64,000 bases of DNA from Arenivirga flava (GTDB taxonomy: Bacteria > Actinomycetota > Actinomycetes > Actinomycetales > Microbacteriaceae): contig NZ_BSUL01000001.1 of the NCBI RefSeq assembly GCF_030161575.1, positions 496,001 to 560,000 on the forward strand, given 5' to 3'. The notes beneath the pieces were generated by a model, which had not been told where the DNA came from, searched no databases, and saw only the letters and a list, made by a program, of their open reading frames with translations. The position numbers and the translations under genes were made by a program. Below, one piece after another: positions 1-9,082 of the stretch (positions are counted from its first letter, which is position 1; every line of letters begins with the position of its first letter).

Positions 1-2747
1 GTGCCGCGTCGAGTGCGGTGGATGCCCTGTGGGAGGGCAAGCCCTGGGACCCGTGGCAGGACATGGTGCTCGGTGGCATCCTCGGCGGTGCGCTGCGCCC
101 AGCGCTCTCGAATCTTCCGTCGATGGGCGATCTGGGTGCTCCCGGCGTCGGGCTGCGTGCTCCGTCCGCCGATGCGAGCACGATCGGCGTGCCGACGGTG
201 ACGGGTGCGGATACGAGCGGAGGCACGTCCACGGGTCCTGCGGGTGGCAATGCGCCGTCGACGCAGGGCAACGCCCCGCAGCCCGGCGTCGGCACGGGCG
301 GTGGGGGCGGGTCGCAGCCCGCTGGTGGCAACGGTGTGAATGTGCCGGACAACTCGGCGCCGCAGCCCGGCATGGGCAACGGTGGCGGTGGCGGCTCGCA
401 GCCGGCCGGTGGTGGTGCTCCGCCCATCGACAACTCGGCTCCGCAGCCGGGTGCCGGTGACGGTGGCGGTTCGCAGCCCGCCCCGAGCAATGCGCCGGAG
501 GTGCCGAGCGGCGACGTGCCGTCGCCCGCGGGCGACGCGCCTGCGGCTCCGCCGGCTGACGCGCCTGCGGCTCCGCCTGCGGATGGTCCGGCGGCCCCGC
601 CTGCGGCTCCGCCTGCTGACGCGCCTGCGGCTCCGCCTGCTGATGCTCCCGCAGCTCCGCCCGCTGATGCCCCCTCGGCTCCGCCCGCCGATGCTCCCGC
701 GGCTCCGCCTGCTGATGCTCCGGCGGCCCCGCCCGCGGACGCTCCGGCTACGCCTCCTACGGATGGTCCTGCGACCCCGCCGGCCGATGCTCCTGCGGCT
801 CCGCCTGCTGACGGTCCTGCGGCGGATGCGTCCGCGGCAGACGCGCCTGCCTCGGATGCGCCGGCCTCCGATGCTCCGCCGGCTGACGGGACCACCTCCG
901 ATGCCTTCGGCATCCCTGTGGTCGACCTGCCGAACCTGCCCGATGCCCTGCCTTCCAGTGCACCGTCCGGCCCCGAGTCGCCCTCGAGCGCCGGTGACGC
1001 TTCGACGAATGCCTCGTCACCGGCGAGCGACGCTCCGCAAGACGCTGGCCCGATGCCCGCGAGCACTCCTGCGACGGTGTCGCCGTCTCAGCCCGCCGCC
1101 GACGCGGATGCGCCTACGACGAGCGATGCCGGTTCGGACGCACCCGGCCAGGATGGAACCCGCCCGCCCGCACCCGACGCAGCCGATGCTGCGCCCGATG
1201 CGTCCGATGCGGCGCCTGCCGAGGCGGAAGGGCCCGCTCCGGCAGATGCGGACGGTGAAGGGTCGGACGCCCCGATCGACATCGAGGATGCTGCCGCGAT
1301 CGCTGGGGGCTCCGCCGCATTCGTCGCTGCGGGCACCGTCGCCTCGGGCCGCCTGCCGAACCTCTTCGACACGGGACGTCCCGCGCCGGACGGCACCGCT
1401 CCCGAGGCGGACGGCAGCACGCCTGACGCGGACCGCGGCGGCGACTCCGACGACGCCTCGAGTGCCGCCGACGACACGTCGATCGGCGACTCGGATGCGA
1501 AGGCTGACGAGCCGACGTTGCGCGGGAATGAGCCTTCGACGCTGACGATCGATGAGATCCGTGAGCGGATGGCGCAGATCAATCCGAACTTCGATGCGAC
1601 GGACCCTGCGAACGAGTTCACGCAGAACTGCGGCGATACGTCGTCGATCCTCAATGACGTGCTCAACGGGGGTCCGGTGCGTCAGGCGGGAACGGACACG
1701 TTGACCATCGAGCAGATGCAGGCTCGGACCGGTTTCGAGCAGACGTCGATGTCCCCGACGGAGATCGCGGACGTGTTGCGGCGGATGGGGGCCGGGTCGC
1801 ACGCCGTCGTCGGGGTCGATCGTGCTGGTGGTCAGGACGGGCACTGGTTCAACGTCTACTTCGATGGCACGGATGTGTGGACGTTGGATGCGCAGACGAA
1901 TGAGATCGGCGGCTTCCCTCCGCTCGAGCCCGATGCGATCCATTGGGACGTCTCGATCGAGGTCGAGCGACCGGACACGACGGATGCTCCGGGAGCGGAT
2001 GCCGATGCGACAAGTCCGGGGGATGAGTTCGCCGGCGCGGACCGGGGCAGTTCGACGCCGATCTCGGACCGGATCGCCGCGGGTACCGACCCGACCGGCG
2101 TCGCCACGCCGCCGCCCGGCGCGAGCTGGGCGAATGGCACGGATCTCGCCCCGACCCCGAAGAACTTCACTTACGGAAGGCCGATGACTGTGCATGGTGT
2201 TGCAGAGCCTGCCCCTGCGCCGCTGGCGCCCCATTCCGGGTACGACATGGTCGCTCATCCCGACAACTCCTATGGCAACAGCGGCATGTCGCGAACTGAG
2301 TACGAGCGCATCTACAAGCTCGCTCGACTGGACCCGATGACGGGTCTCCACTGGGACAACTACCCGCCGAATGATGGGGCGGTGTACAACACGCGCCGTG
2401 TCTTCGACGATCTCCTGAACTTCTCTGTGGAGTACGGCGATCGTTTCGATCGCATCGGTGACGATCGCGGCACCTACCTGGGTCTCGCCCCGGATGGGCA
2501 GCCGGCGAGTTGGGAGCAGCGCGCACTGCCGGTCAGTAGTCTCGGGAAGCCGGTGCACGACTACCGCCTCGACCCGAACGCGATGCTCCCTTCGGGGTGG
2601 ACGATCGAGATCAGTAGAATCGCTCCAGGTTTCGGGCATCCAGGTGGGGGTCTGCAGGTCCAGGTCAAGGACGCCGATGGCGAACCCCAACGTGCGCGAG
2701 TGCTGGCTGGACTCGGTATCATCAAGGAAGTCGGAGGGGTGTTGTGA
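1..2747 (+). CDS. Polymorphic toxin with papain-fold and TNT (NAD+ glycohydrolase) domains, 5' partial
   Basis: The frame is open to the window edge, so the N-terminus lies upstream; the first in-window GTG at 18 is probably internal. Counting from it, residues about 70-450 are a low-complexity Ala/Pro/Asp linker with many PPADAPA units. Residues about 500-650 match papain-fold toxin 1 (Tox-PL, deamidase/protease): Cys538 in NCGD, His609 in GHWFNV and Asp in LDAQT form the expected triad. Residues about 782-908 match the TNT domain of CpnT: YPPNDG, a DRIG motif, RALP and GGGLQ with Gln880 as the likely catalytic glutamine. TNT hydrolyses NAD+. Two catalytic domains on one C-terminus is unusual. 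The immunity gene follows with a GTGA overlap. Delivery route is not visible; a type VII-like or other export N-terminus is expected upstream. Confidence 0.85.
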   Translation, partial: AASSAVDALWEGKPWDPWQDMVLGGILGGALRPALSNLPSMGDLGAPGVGLRAPSADASTIGVPTVTGADTSGGTSTGPAGGNAPSTQGNAPQPGVGTGGGGGSQPAGGNGVNVPDNSAPQPGMGNGGGGGSQPAGGGAPPIDNSAPQPGAGDGGGSQPAPSNAPEVPSGDVPSPAGDAPAAPPADAPAAPPADGPAAPPAAPPADAPAAPPADAPAAPPADAPSAPPADAPAAPPADAPAAPPADAPATPPTDGPATPPADAPAAPPADGPAADASAADAPASDAPASDAPPADGTTSDAFGIPVVDLPNLPDALPSSAPSGPESPSSAGDASTNASSPASDAPQDAGPMPASTPATVSPSQPAADADAPTTSDAGSDAPGQDGTRPPAPDAADAAPDASDAAPAEAEGPAPADADGEGSDAPIDIEDAAAIAGGSAAFVAAGTVASGRLPNLFDTGRPAPDGTAPEADGSTPDADRGGDSDDASSAADDTSIGDSDAKADEPTLRGNEPSTLTIDEIRERMAQINPNFDATDPANEFTQNCGDTSSILNDVLNGGPVRQAGTDTLTIEQMQARTGFEQTSMSPTEIADVLRRMGAGSHAVVGVDRAGGQDGHWFNVYFDGTDVWTLDAQTNEIGGFPPLEPDAIHWDVSIEVERPDTTDAPGADADATSPGDEFAGADRGSSTPISDRIAAGTDPTGVATPPPGASWANGTDLAPTPKNFTYGRPMTVHGVAEPAPAPLAPHSGYDMVAHPDNSYGNSGMSRTEYERIYKLARLDPMTGLHWDNYPPNDGAVYNTRRVFDDLLNFSVEYGDRFDRIGDDRGTYLGLAPDGQPASWEQRALPVSSLGKPVHDYRLDPNAMLPSGWTIEISRIAPGFGHPGGGLQVQVKDADGEPQRARVLAGLGIIKEVGGVL
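530..840 (+). repeat. Ala/Pro/Asp-coding repeat linker inside the toxin gene
   Basis: Imperfect tandem 21-base units encode PPADAPA and PPADGPA variants. They form the densest part of the disordered linker between the unseen N-terminal part and the papain-fold domain. This is a protein-level repeat with synonymous variation between copies, not a CRISPR or VNTR array. Confidence 0.85.
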
Positions 2748-3523
2748 ACATCAGGTTGACCGACGAGTTCGAGGTCTTCGCGAGGACCGCTGGATACACG
2801 GTGGAGTACCTCGAGGACGCCGTGGAGATCTACAACCTGGGCGGCGAGATCCGCTCCTTGGTGCATCGAGTCGGTGCTGAGGTCGTGATCGAGTCCGCTG
2901 AGCGCGCGCGCGATTACTCGGTGGAAGCAAAGACGAGCACGGAGATTGACGCCGAGCGGTATCTCACTTACGAACTTGGTGGGCCTTTCCGTGAGGCGCT
3001 CGGTCTTCGGGTGATCGTCACGGGGTTTGTCTCCGTGGGAGCGCCAGAGGTGTTAATCACGTATGCGCCTCGCGTCACCACGTTGGAATGGACCGGTGAG
3101 CCGGACCGCAAGGTGCAGCTTTTCGGGCCTGGAAAGCACAGCGGGGAGATTTTCAGCTTCGCCATGAAGCTCTCGCTTGCGGAGCTTCGAGCGTCGTTCG
3201 CGGCGGAGGACGGCCTGCCGTTGTATGCGTTCCTGCATCGAGATGACGCCTCGGCCTCGACGTCGCAGGTCGAGGCGTTAGGCGAGATCGGTCGGGGGCT
3301 CTTCCACTCGCTTGCAGCGAAGGCGGGTCAGACGCTCGACGATCCGCTCAACGTCATCCCCTTCGATGGTGGCGTCGCGGTGATCCGCGCCGTCCGTGGT
3401 GGTGGCAAGATCTTCGTCGCTGAGGACGGTTCGGTGATGTACCGGGGCTCGTCGTACACGTTCGAGCGTGCGTTGGAGGAGTTCCGGGCGGGGGAGCGGA
3501 CACCGTTGGAGTCGTTCCGCTGA
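2744..3523 (+). CDS. Imm61-like immunity protein for the upstream toxin
   Basis: A 259-residue cytoplasmic protein without signal peptide or membrane segment. The GTG start overlaps the toxin stop (GTGA), the usual arrangement for a cognate immunity gene. The N-terminal pattern GGEIR, then AERA, then ERYLTYELGG fits my recollection of the Imm61 family, often found beside TNT toxins in actinobacteria; I could not search. It presumably binds and neutralises the TNT or papain-fold domain. Base composition looks less GC-rich than in the neighbouring housekeeping genes, in line with accessory DNA. Whether one protein covers both toxin domains is unknown. Confidence 0.7.
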   Translation: MNIRLTDEFEVFARTAGYTVEYLEDAVEIYNLGGEIRSLVHRVGAEVVIESAERARDYSVEAKTSTEIDAERYLTYELGGPFREALGLRVIVTGFVSVGAPEVLITYAPRVTTLEWTGEPDRKVQLFGPGKHSGEIFSFAMKLSLAELRASFAAEDGLPLYAFLHRDDASASTSQVEALGEIGRGLFHSLAAKAGQTLDDPLNVIPFDGGVAVIRAVRGGGKIFVAEDGSVMYRGSSYTFERALEEFRAGERTPLESFR

Positions 3524-3741
3524 CTGGTCGGTCATGCGGGCTCGTCTACGGTGACTCACCGCTGATCGTGGGGAGGCCAGGGATCAGATCCTAGGGTTCG
3601 TTATCGGCGGATGTGGCGACTCGGCTTTCGCGCAGATCCCTGACGATGTCATCATCGGCGATGGACCGCCGCAGGCCAGCCATGCGCCGTCTGGGGTGAC
3701 CGCGGCGGCGACATGGTCATCGAGAGGACCCTCTGAATCGG

Positions 3742-4257
3742 ATGCGCAAGTTGCAGTGGCTGACGAGAATCCTCGCCTCGCCTCGACGGCATGAAGAGCT
3801 CCGCTTCGACGCCCAGCAGTGGTCCGTGCTCGGGGGTCACGATACGGAGCTGCTCGATGCCGCATCGGTGCGGGCCAGGTTCAGCGATGAGCCGTTCCGC
3901 AGGGTCAAAGCCTTCGAGGCGGAGGAGGCCGACGCGTTCAGTCCATCGATGACTCCGCTGCTCGGGCGACGTCCGATCGGGGCAGCGGAGCGGGCCGGTT
4001 GGATCGTGGTCGAGGATGCAGACCGGCGTGCCGAGCTGCGGCGCGATGCCGCGAGGCTGCGCGTCGAGCCGGATGGGCACTGGTGGCTGCGAGTCGCCCT
4101 CAGCCTCGAGGGCGTCGAGGTCGGCAGCGGCACGAGCGCCGACGTCGGGGCTGTCGAGGAACTCCTCGTCCTCCTGGCGGAAGGAGGTTCACCGTCGTCG
4201 AACCTCGCTGAGAAGTTCTACTGGAGGGAGCATGACGCCGACGTGGACCCCGCGTAG
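3742..4257 (+). CDS. Hypothetical protein, possible second immunity gene
   Basis: A 171-residue ORF with no family I recognise. It starts at the first ATG after an in-frame stop at 3697-3699; no strong Shine-Dalgarno is visible. It is charged, without signal peptide or membrane helices, and third positions are GC-rich as expected for a real gene here. Its place just after a toxin/immunity pair makes an immunity or orphan accessory role possible, but that is inference from position only. The preceding 218 bases (3524-3741) contain no complete gene. Confidence 0.5.
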   Translation: MRKLQWLTRILASPRRHEELRFDAQQWSVLGGHDTELLDAASVRARFSDEPFRRVKAFEAEEADAFSPSMTPLLGRRPIGAAERAGWIVVEDADRRAELRRDAARLRVEPDGHWWLRVALSLEGVEVGSGTSADVGAVEELLVLLAEGGSPSSNLAEKFYWREHDADVDPA

Positions 4258-4466
4258 TCGTCGGGAGCGCTGAATCCGACTGGAGATCGACCGAGATCGT
4301 CGCGCAGTCCTGCGGTCGAACGCGCGGTCGAGTTGAGCGGATCATCGTCCCACCGCCCGGAGTCGGCCGAATGCGACGGCGCCCCGAACCGTTCCGCCCG
4401 GAAAGCCCCAAACCTGACAGACTGCACCGTCGCCATCCGGCGGCAGCACGACTGAGGACGGACCAC

Positions 4467-4823
4467 ATGAGCGCCACGAGCATCGATGACCTGGCCGCGG
4501 CGGTGCGCGCCGGCGACGCTGAGCTCGAGCAGCTGCTCATCGCGGTGCTCGAGGCCGAGCTGCTCGCACCGAGTCCCACCGACCCTGCCGTCGACGGCTT
4601 CTCGGGCGCCTGGGCCGACATCGAGGGCGTGCCGCACCTCGTGCTCGGCACGACGCCGCAGAGCCTGCGGGCCCTCGGCGACCGCGCCTCCTACGCGCTG
4701 ACGCTCACCGGACGCCGCGCGCTCGGCGGGCTCGGCGAGGGCGCCGGGGCGCTGCTGCACACGGCGCACGGCGTCTTCGCGATCGGGCCGGAGCTCGTCG
4801 AGGGCCTGCGCGCCGGCTCCTAG
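4467..4823 (+). CDS. Conserved small hypothetical protein
   Basis: A 118-residue protein. The ATG at 4467 follows a GAGGACGG stretch and begins MSATSIDDLAAAVRAG; a longer in-frame start at 4371 reads as Arg-rich leader and was rejected. An acidic helical N-terminus is followed by an alternating hydrophobic segment with PHLVLGTTPQSL. The layout faintly recalls SseB-type domains, but I do not assign it. Its stop overlaps the end of the convergent exporter gene by four bases. Confidence 0.55.
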   Translation: MSATSIDDLAAAVRAGDAELEQLLIAVLEAELLAPSPTDPAVDGFSGAWADIEGVPHLVLGTTPQSLRALGDRASYALTLTGRRALGGLGEGAGALLHTAHGVFAIGPELVEGLRAGS

Positions 4824-5695
4824 CCGACCCGCACCGCCCGCCGCCGCACCCTGAGCGTCGCCACCGCGAGCCCCGCGATCATCACCGCGCCGCCGAGCAG
4901 CTCGCCGGCGCCCGGCTCCTCGCCGAGCAGCAGCCAGGCGCTCAGGATGCCGACGAACGGCACGAGCAGCGTGAACGGCACGACCTTCGCCGGCGCGTGC
5001 AGGCCGAGCAGGGTGTTCCAGATCGTGTACGCGACGAGGGTGGCGAGCACCACCGTGTACGCCGTGCTGGCGAGGGCCGGCAGACTGATCGCTGCGATGC
5101 CGTCGGCAACGCCTGAGGGACCATCCACGACCAGCGCCATGAGCAGCGCCGGGACGGGCACGAAGAGCGCGCCCCACACCACGATCGACAGGCCGCTCGC
5201 GCCCTTCGCCGTGCGGCTGACGATGTTGCCGATGCCCCAGCTGAGCCCCGCGGCCACCGTCAGCAGCAGCGGCAGCAGCGGGGCGCCCTGACCGTGCGTC
5301 CCGCCGACGATGGCGAGCCCCGCCACCCCGATGCCCACGCCGAGCAGTTGACGCGGGCTGGGGCGCTCGCGCAGCACGATGGCGCCGAGCACGATCGTGA
5401 AGACCACCTGCGCCTGCAGCACGAGCGAGGCGAGCCCGGCCGGCATGCCGAAAGCCATCGCCAGGTAGAGCAGCGCGAACTGGCCGAAGCTCATGAAGAT
5501 CGCCAGCAGCGCCAGCTTCCACCACGGCAGCTTCGGCGGCTTGACGAAGAAGACCGCGGGCACGGCGACGAGCGCGAACCGCAGCGCCAGGAACACGAAC
5601 GGCGGCACGTCCGCCAGACCGACGTCGATCACGACGAAGTTGACGCCCCAGATCAGCACCACGGCGAGGGCGAGCAGGGTGTGGCGCAGGGGCAT
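4820..5695 (-). CDS. EamA/DMT-family transporter
   Basis: A 291-residue inner-membrane protein with about ten hydrophobic helices in two repeats of five, the EamA (DUF6) layout. The start IWGVNFVVIDVGL and the RERPSPRQLLGVGIGVAGL linker between repeats are typical. Members export amino acids or other small metabolites; the substrate here cannot be read. I chose the ATG giving MPLRHTLL; a GTG six codons upstream (5713) is an alternative. It is divergent from gldA. Confidence 0.85.
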   Translation of the reverse strand: MPLRHTLLALAVVLIWGVNFVVIDVGLADVPPFVFLALRFALVAVPAVFFVKPPKLPWWKLALLAIFMSFGQFALLYLAMAFGMPAGLASLVLQAQVVFTIVLGAIVLRERPSPRQLLGVGIGVAGLAIVGGTHGQGAPLLPLLLTVAAGLSWGIGNIVSRTAKGASGLSIVVWGALFVPVPALLMALVVDGPSGVADGIAAISLPALASTAYTVVLATLVAYTIWNTLLGLHAPAKVVPFTLLVPFVGILSAWLLLGEEPGAGELLGGAVMIAGLAVATLRVRRRAVRVG

Positions 5696-5912
5696 GCGCT
5701 CATCCTGTCGCACGGTCGCGACCGTGCAGGGACGAGCGGATGCGGCTGGCCGTCACGCGCCGGAGGATGGCGCTTCCTCGACGGAGCCGGGCGCCGCATC
5801 CGCTCGCGCTGCACGTGCACTCCACGCCCGCCCGCTCGCGGTCGCCGCTCCCTAGCGTGGAGTCGCGCCGTGCTCGACCGGGCGCGGCGGTCGAACGGAA
5901 GGCAGCCGCACC

Positions 5913-7052
5913 ATGACCACCACCGTCCTCTCCTCGCCCGCCCGCTACGTGCAGGGGGCCGGCGCCATCGCCGACCTCGCCGAGCACGTCGGCAAGCTCG
6001 GCGGCACGCCGCTCGTCGTCAGCGATGACACGGTCTGGGGCATCGTCGGCGAGGCGGTGGGGCGCAGCTTCGAGGCCGCGGGCACGCCGCTGGTGCGCGT
6101 CGGCTTCGGCCGCTTCGCCACACCTGGCGCAGTCGACGAGCTGAAGGAGCGGATCGAGGCGGACGGCCACGACGTCATCGTCGGCGTCGGTGGCGGCTCG
6201 ACGATCGACGCGGCCAAGGCCGCGGGTCACCTCGCCGGCATCCGCTGGGCGAGCGTGCCGACCGCGGCCTCGAGCGACGCGCCCACGAGCGCGCTCAGCG
6301 TCATCTACAGCGAGGAGGGCGAGTTCCTCGAGTACCGCTTCTTCCCGCGCAACCCCGACCTCGTGCTCATCGACACGCAGCTCGTCGCCAACGCCCCCGT
6401 GCAGTTCCTGCAGGCCGGCATCGGCGACGCCCTCGCCACCTGGATCGAGGCTCGCGCCGCACGCCGCGGCCAGGGCTCGACGATGGCGGGAGGCCGCCCC
6501 ACCCACGCCGGCACGGCCCTCGCCGAGCTCAGCTGGAAGCTGCTGCACGAGAACGCCCTGCTCGCACTCGACGCGGTGCGCGCCAAGGTCGTCACCCCGG
6601 CGCTCGAGGCGGTCGTCGAGGCGAACACGCTGCTCTCGGGCCTCGGCTTCGAGTCGGGCGGCCTGGCCGCCGCGCACGCGATCCACAACGGCCTCACCGC
6701 GGCGCCGCAGACCCATGGCCTCACGCACGGCCAGAAGGTCAACCTCGGCTCGATCGCCCAGCTCGTGCTCGAGGGCGCGCCGGCCGAGGAGATCGAGGAG
6801 TTCATCGTCTTCACCACCCAGGTCGGCCTGCCGAACTCGCTCACCGAGGTCGGGCTCACCCCGGAGCACACCGCCGAGCTGCGCGCCGTCGCCGAGGCGG
6901 CGACCGCCGAGGGTGAGACCATCCACAACATGCCCTTCCCCGTGACCGCCGACCTCGTGGTGCAGGCGCTCGTCGCCGTGGAGGGCATCTCGCGCCGCAT
7001 CCGCGCCGAGTACGGTCTCGACGCCCCGGAGCTGCACGTCGCGGAGCACTGA
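5913..7052 (+). CDS. gldA: Glycerol dehydrogenase
   Basis: A 379-residue member of the iron/zinc-containing group III alcohol dehydrogenases, oxidising glycerol to dihydroxyacetone with NAD+. It carries the nucleotide-binding GGGSTIDAAKA (about 93-103), the GldA signature PTAASSDAPTSALSVIY (about 117-132), and metal ligands Asp172, His255 and His272. Length and motifs match GldA; other polyol substrates in the family are possible. A DeoR/GlpR-type regulator follows, suggesting local control by a sugar phosphate. A strong hairpin lies just downstream. Confidence 0.9.
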   Translation: MTTTVLSSPARYVQGAGAIADLAEHVGKLGGTPLVVSDDTVWGIVGEAVGRSFEAAGTPLVRVGFGRFATPGAVDELKERIEADGHDVIVGVGGGSTIDAAKAAGHLAGIRWASVPTAASSDAPTSALSVIYSEEGEFLEYRFFPRNPDLVLIDTQLVANAPVQFLQAGIGDALATWIEARAARRGQGSTMAGGRPTHAGTALAELSWKLLHENALLALDAVRAKVVTPALEAVVEANTLLSGLGFESGGLAAAHAIHNGLTAAPQTHGLTHGQKVNLGSIAQLVLEGAPAEEIEEFIVFTTQVGLPNSLTEVGLTPEHTAELRAVAEAATAEGETIHNMPFPVTADLVVQALVAVEGISRRIRAEYGLDAPELHVAEH

Positions 7053-7072
7053 CGGGGCGGAACGTCGGCGAT

Positions 7073-7104
7073 CGAGCGGATGCGGGCGGCCCCGCATCCG
7101 CTCG
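7073..7104 (+). terminator. Hairpin terminator after gldA
   Basis: A perfect 14-bp stem (7073-7086 with 7091-7104) around a CGGC loop, beginning 20 bases after the gldA stop. There is no U tract. The stem is built from the GAGCGGATGCG motif that recurs in this window. Confidence 0.65.
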
Positions 7105-7150
7105 TCGCCCGCCGACCTGCTCGGCGATGCCGTACGCGCACGACCGTGCC

Positions 7151-7166
7151 GTACCGGCACCGGTAC
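7151..7166. promoter_or_regulatory. Palindrome upstream of the DeoR gene, candidate operator
   Basis: Arms gtaccgg and ccggtac flank a CA centre, a perfect 16-base palindrome about 110 bases upstream of the DeoR start. Regulators of this family often bind near their own gene. No other support. Confidence 0.3.
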
Positions 7167-7274
7167 TGCGCAGTCGTCCGCATGCTGCCTCGCCACATCG
7201 CCCGGGCCTGCCCGCGGCATCGCCGGGGCCGGGCGACGCCGAACGCCCGCGCGCCGCACCCCTACGATGAACGG

Positions 7275-8039
7275 ATGATCGCCGCACAGCGCCGCAGGCT
7301 CATCCTGGCCGCGCTCCGCGGCGATGGCGCCGTCTCGATCGCCGCCCTCGTCGAGCAGCTGCAGTCGAGCGCCGTCACGGTGCGCCGCGACCTCGACCTG
7401 CTCGCCGACGAGGGGCTACTCGACCGCACCCACGGCGGCGCCGTGCTGCGCTCGAGCTCGCGGGAGTCGTCGTACGCCGAGAAGCTCTCCCAGGCGCTCG
7501 CCGAGAAGACGGCGATCGCGGCCCGCGCCGCGGCCGGGGTGCGCGACGGCGACAGCATCGCGCTCGGTCCGGGCACGACCACCGAGCTGCTGGCCAAGGC
7601 GCTGGTCGGGCGGATGGGGCTGCGCGTCGTGACCAACTCGCTGCTCGTCGCCGAAACCTTCACCGCGTCGCCGGAGAACGAGGTCGTGGTCGTGGGCGGC
7701 GAGCTGCGGCACAGCATCCGCGCCGTGGTGGGCGGCACCGCCGTGCAGCAGCTCGCGGGCCTGCGCGCCGACACCGTCTTCCTGTCGGGCAACGGCCTCA
7801 CGGCCGATTTCGGGCTCTCCACTCCGGCGCTGCCGGTGGCGGACGCGGACCGGGCGCTCGCCGCCGGCGCCGAGCGCGTCGTGGCGCTCGTCGACCGCAC
7901 CAAGGTCGGCGTGCGCTCCTCGGTGCTGACCGTGCCGACGACGCGTCTCGACACGCTCGTCACCGACGGGGGAGCGGATGCGGGCGAGCTCGACGCCCTG
8001 CGCGCGGCCGGCGTCGCGGTGGACGTCGTGTCCGCGTGA
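7275..8039 (+). CDS. DeoR/GlpR-family transcriptional regulator
   Basis: A 254-residue regulator. The N-terminal winged helix-turn-helix (about 5-60; VSIAALVEQLQSSAVTVRRD with the family LDRTHGGAV end) is followed by a DeoR sensor domain of ISOCOT fold, which binds phosphorylated sugars. I chose the ATG giving MIAAQRRRLIL; the longer ORF upstream is an Arg/Pro-rich non-coding extension. It lies between gldA and an AraC gene whose GTG overlaps its stop, so it likely controls one or both. Confidence 0.85.
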   Translation: MIAAQRRRLILAALRGDGAVSIAALVEQLQSSAVTVRRDLDLLADEGLLDRTHGGAVLRSSSRESSYAEKLSQALAEKTAIAARAAAGVRDGDSIALGPGTTTELLAKALVGRMGLRVVTNSLLVAETFTASPENEVVVVGGELRHSIRAVVGGTAVQQLAGLRADTVFLSGNGLTADFGLSTPALPVADADRALAAGAERVVALVDRTKVGVRSSVLTVPTTRLDTLVTDGGADAGELDALRAAGVAVDVVSA

Positions 8040-8829
8040 GCGACGGCGTCGACGAGCGGCTGCTGCCGCTGTACGCGGCGGGCGAGCTGGAGGTGCCCTT
8101 CGTCATCGCGGGCTGGGACGAGCGGGTCGACCGCGACACGCACTGGCCCGCCCACTCGCATCCGACCCACGAGCTGCTCTGGAACGAGCGCGGCGCCTCC
8201 ACGGTGTCGGTGGGCCCGCGGGTGTTCACGGTCACTCCCGCGCTCGGCCTCTGGACCCCCGCCGGCACCGTGCACTCCGCCGATGCCCCGGCCGGTACCT
8301 GGTACCGCGCCGCGCACTTCGGCATGCAGGCCGTCGAGCCGCTCGCCGCCGAGCCGACCGCCGTGGCGATCACCCCGCTGCTGCGCCTGCTGCTCGCGCG
8401 CCTCCTCGAGCCCGGGCTCTCCGAGGGGAGCCGCGCCGTCACGGAGGCCGCGGTGCTCGACGTGATGGCGCCCGCGCCGCGCGAGCTGGTCGTGCGCATG
8501 CCGCGCTCGGCGCTGCTCGCGCCCTCGTGCGCGCACTGCGTGCCCGGCCCGGCGATCCGCGCTCGCTCGACGACTGGGCGCGCGAGCTCGGGGTCAGCAC
8601 GCGCACCATCACCCGGGCGCTGCAGGCGGAGACGGGGTTGGGCTTCGCGCGCTGGCAGGCCGCGGTGCGGGCCAACCACGCCGCCGTGCTGCTCCTGCGC
8701 GGCGACGATCTCGACGAGGTGGCGAGCGGATGCGGCTTCGCCACGGTCAGCGCGTTCGGCACCGCCTTCCGCCGCGCCACGGGCGTCACACCGGGTGCGT
8801 TCCGCTCGCAGGGCCGCAGCCTGGCCTGA
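8036..8829 (+). CDS. AraC-family regulator, frameshifted
   Basis: An N-terminal cupin sensor (HWPAHSHPTHELLW, then a GTVHSADAP turn) is in one frame. The C-terminal double helix-turn-helix (SLDDWARELGVSTRTITRAL and CGFATVSAFGTAFRRATG) is in the -1 frame. One extra C in the CCC run at 8522-8524 joins them through LLAPLVRALRARPGDP into 264 residues, normal for the family. I think the frameshift is a sequence error, matching others in this window. The GTG start overlaps the DeoR stop. It could regulate gldA-linked metabolism or the EamA exporter; unknown. Confidence 0.75.
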
Positions 8830-8963
8830 GCCGACGGAGGCGCGCATCCGTCCGCCGCGCCGCGTCATCCGTCCGAAGGCGCGCATCCGTCCGCTGCATC
8901 GCCGTCGGCCCCGCTGTCCGAAGCGCGCATCCGGTCGTCGGATCTGCGCGATTGCGTCTCCTG

Positions 8964-9002
8964 TTGAGGCACGCCTAACCTAGCTGAGGCTTGCCTGACC
9001 CA
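8964..9002. promoter_or_regulatory. Two tandem DtxR/IdeR-type iron boxes
   Basis: Two 19-bp sites at 8964-8982 (ttgaggcacgcctaaccta) and 8984-9002 (ctgaggcttgcctgaccca) resemble the actinobacterial iron box TTAGGTTAGCCTAACCTAA. They lie 81 bases upstream of the siderophore-binding protein gene and predict iron-dependent repression of the 9083-13017 operon. Confidence 0.7.
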
Positions 9003-9082
9003 CCCGGGGCTCGATCCCCGCGGTCCGGCTCCGCGGCCCTCGCCGCACCCCGCAACCCCTCACCGACTGGAGTCGATCCCGC

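Noticed and set aside
530..840. CRISPR or DNA satellite in the toxin gene
   Set aside because: Repeats keep the reading frame and vary synonymously; no spacers of constant length.
1017..2690. Long minus-strand ORF (557 residues) opposite the toxin
   Set aside because: Arg-rich composition and exact antisense register to a gene with clear domains: a high-GC shadow.
5700..7259. 519-residue minus-strand ORF over gldA
   Set aside because: Antisense to an intact glycerol dehydrogenase; low-complexity Arg/Ala/Glu translation without motifs.
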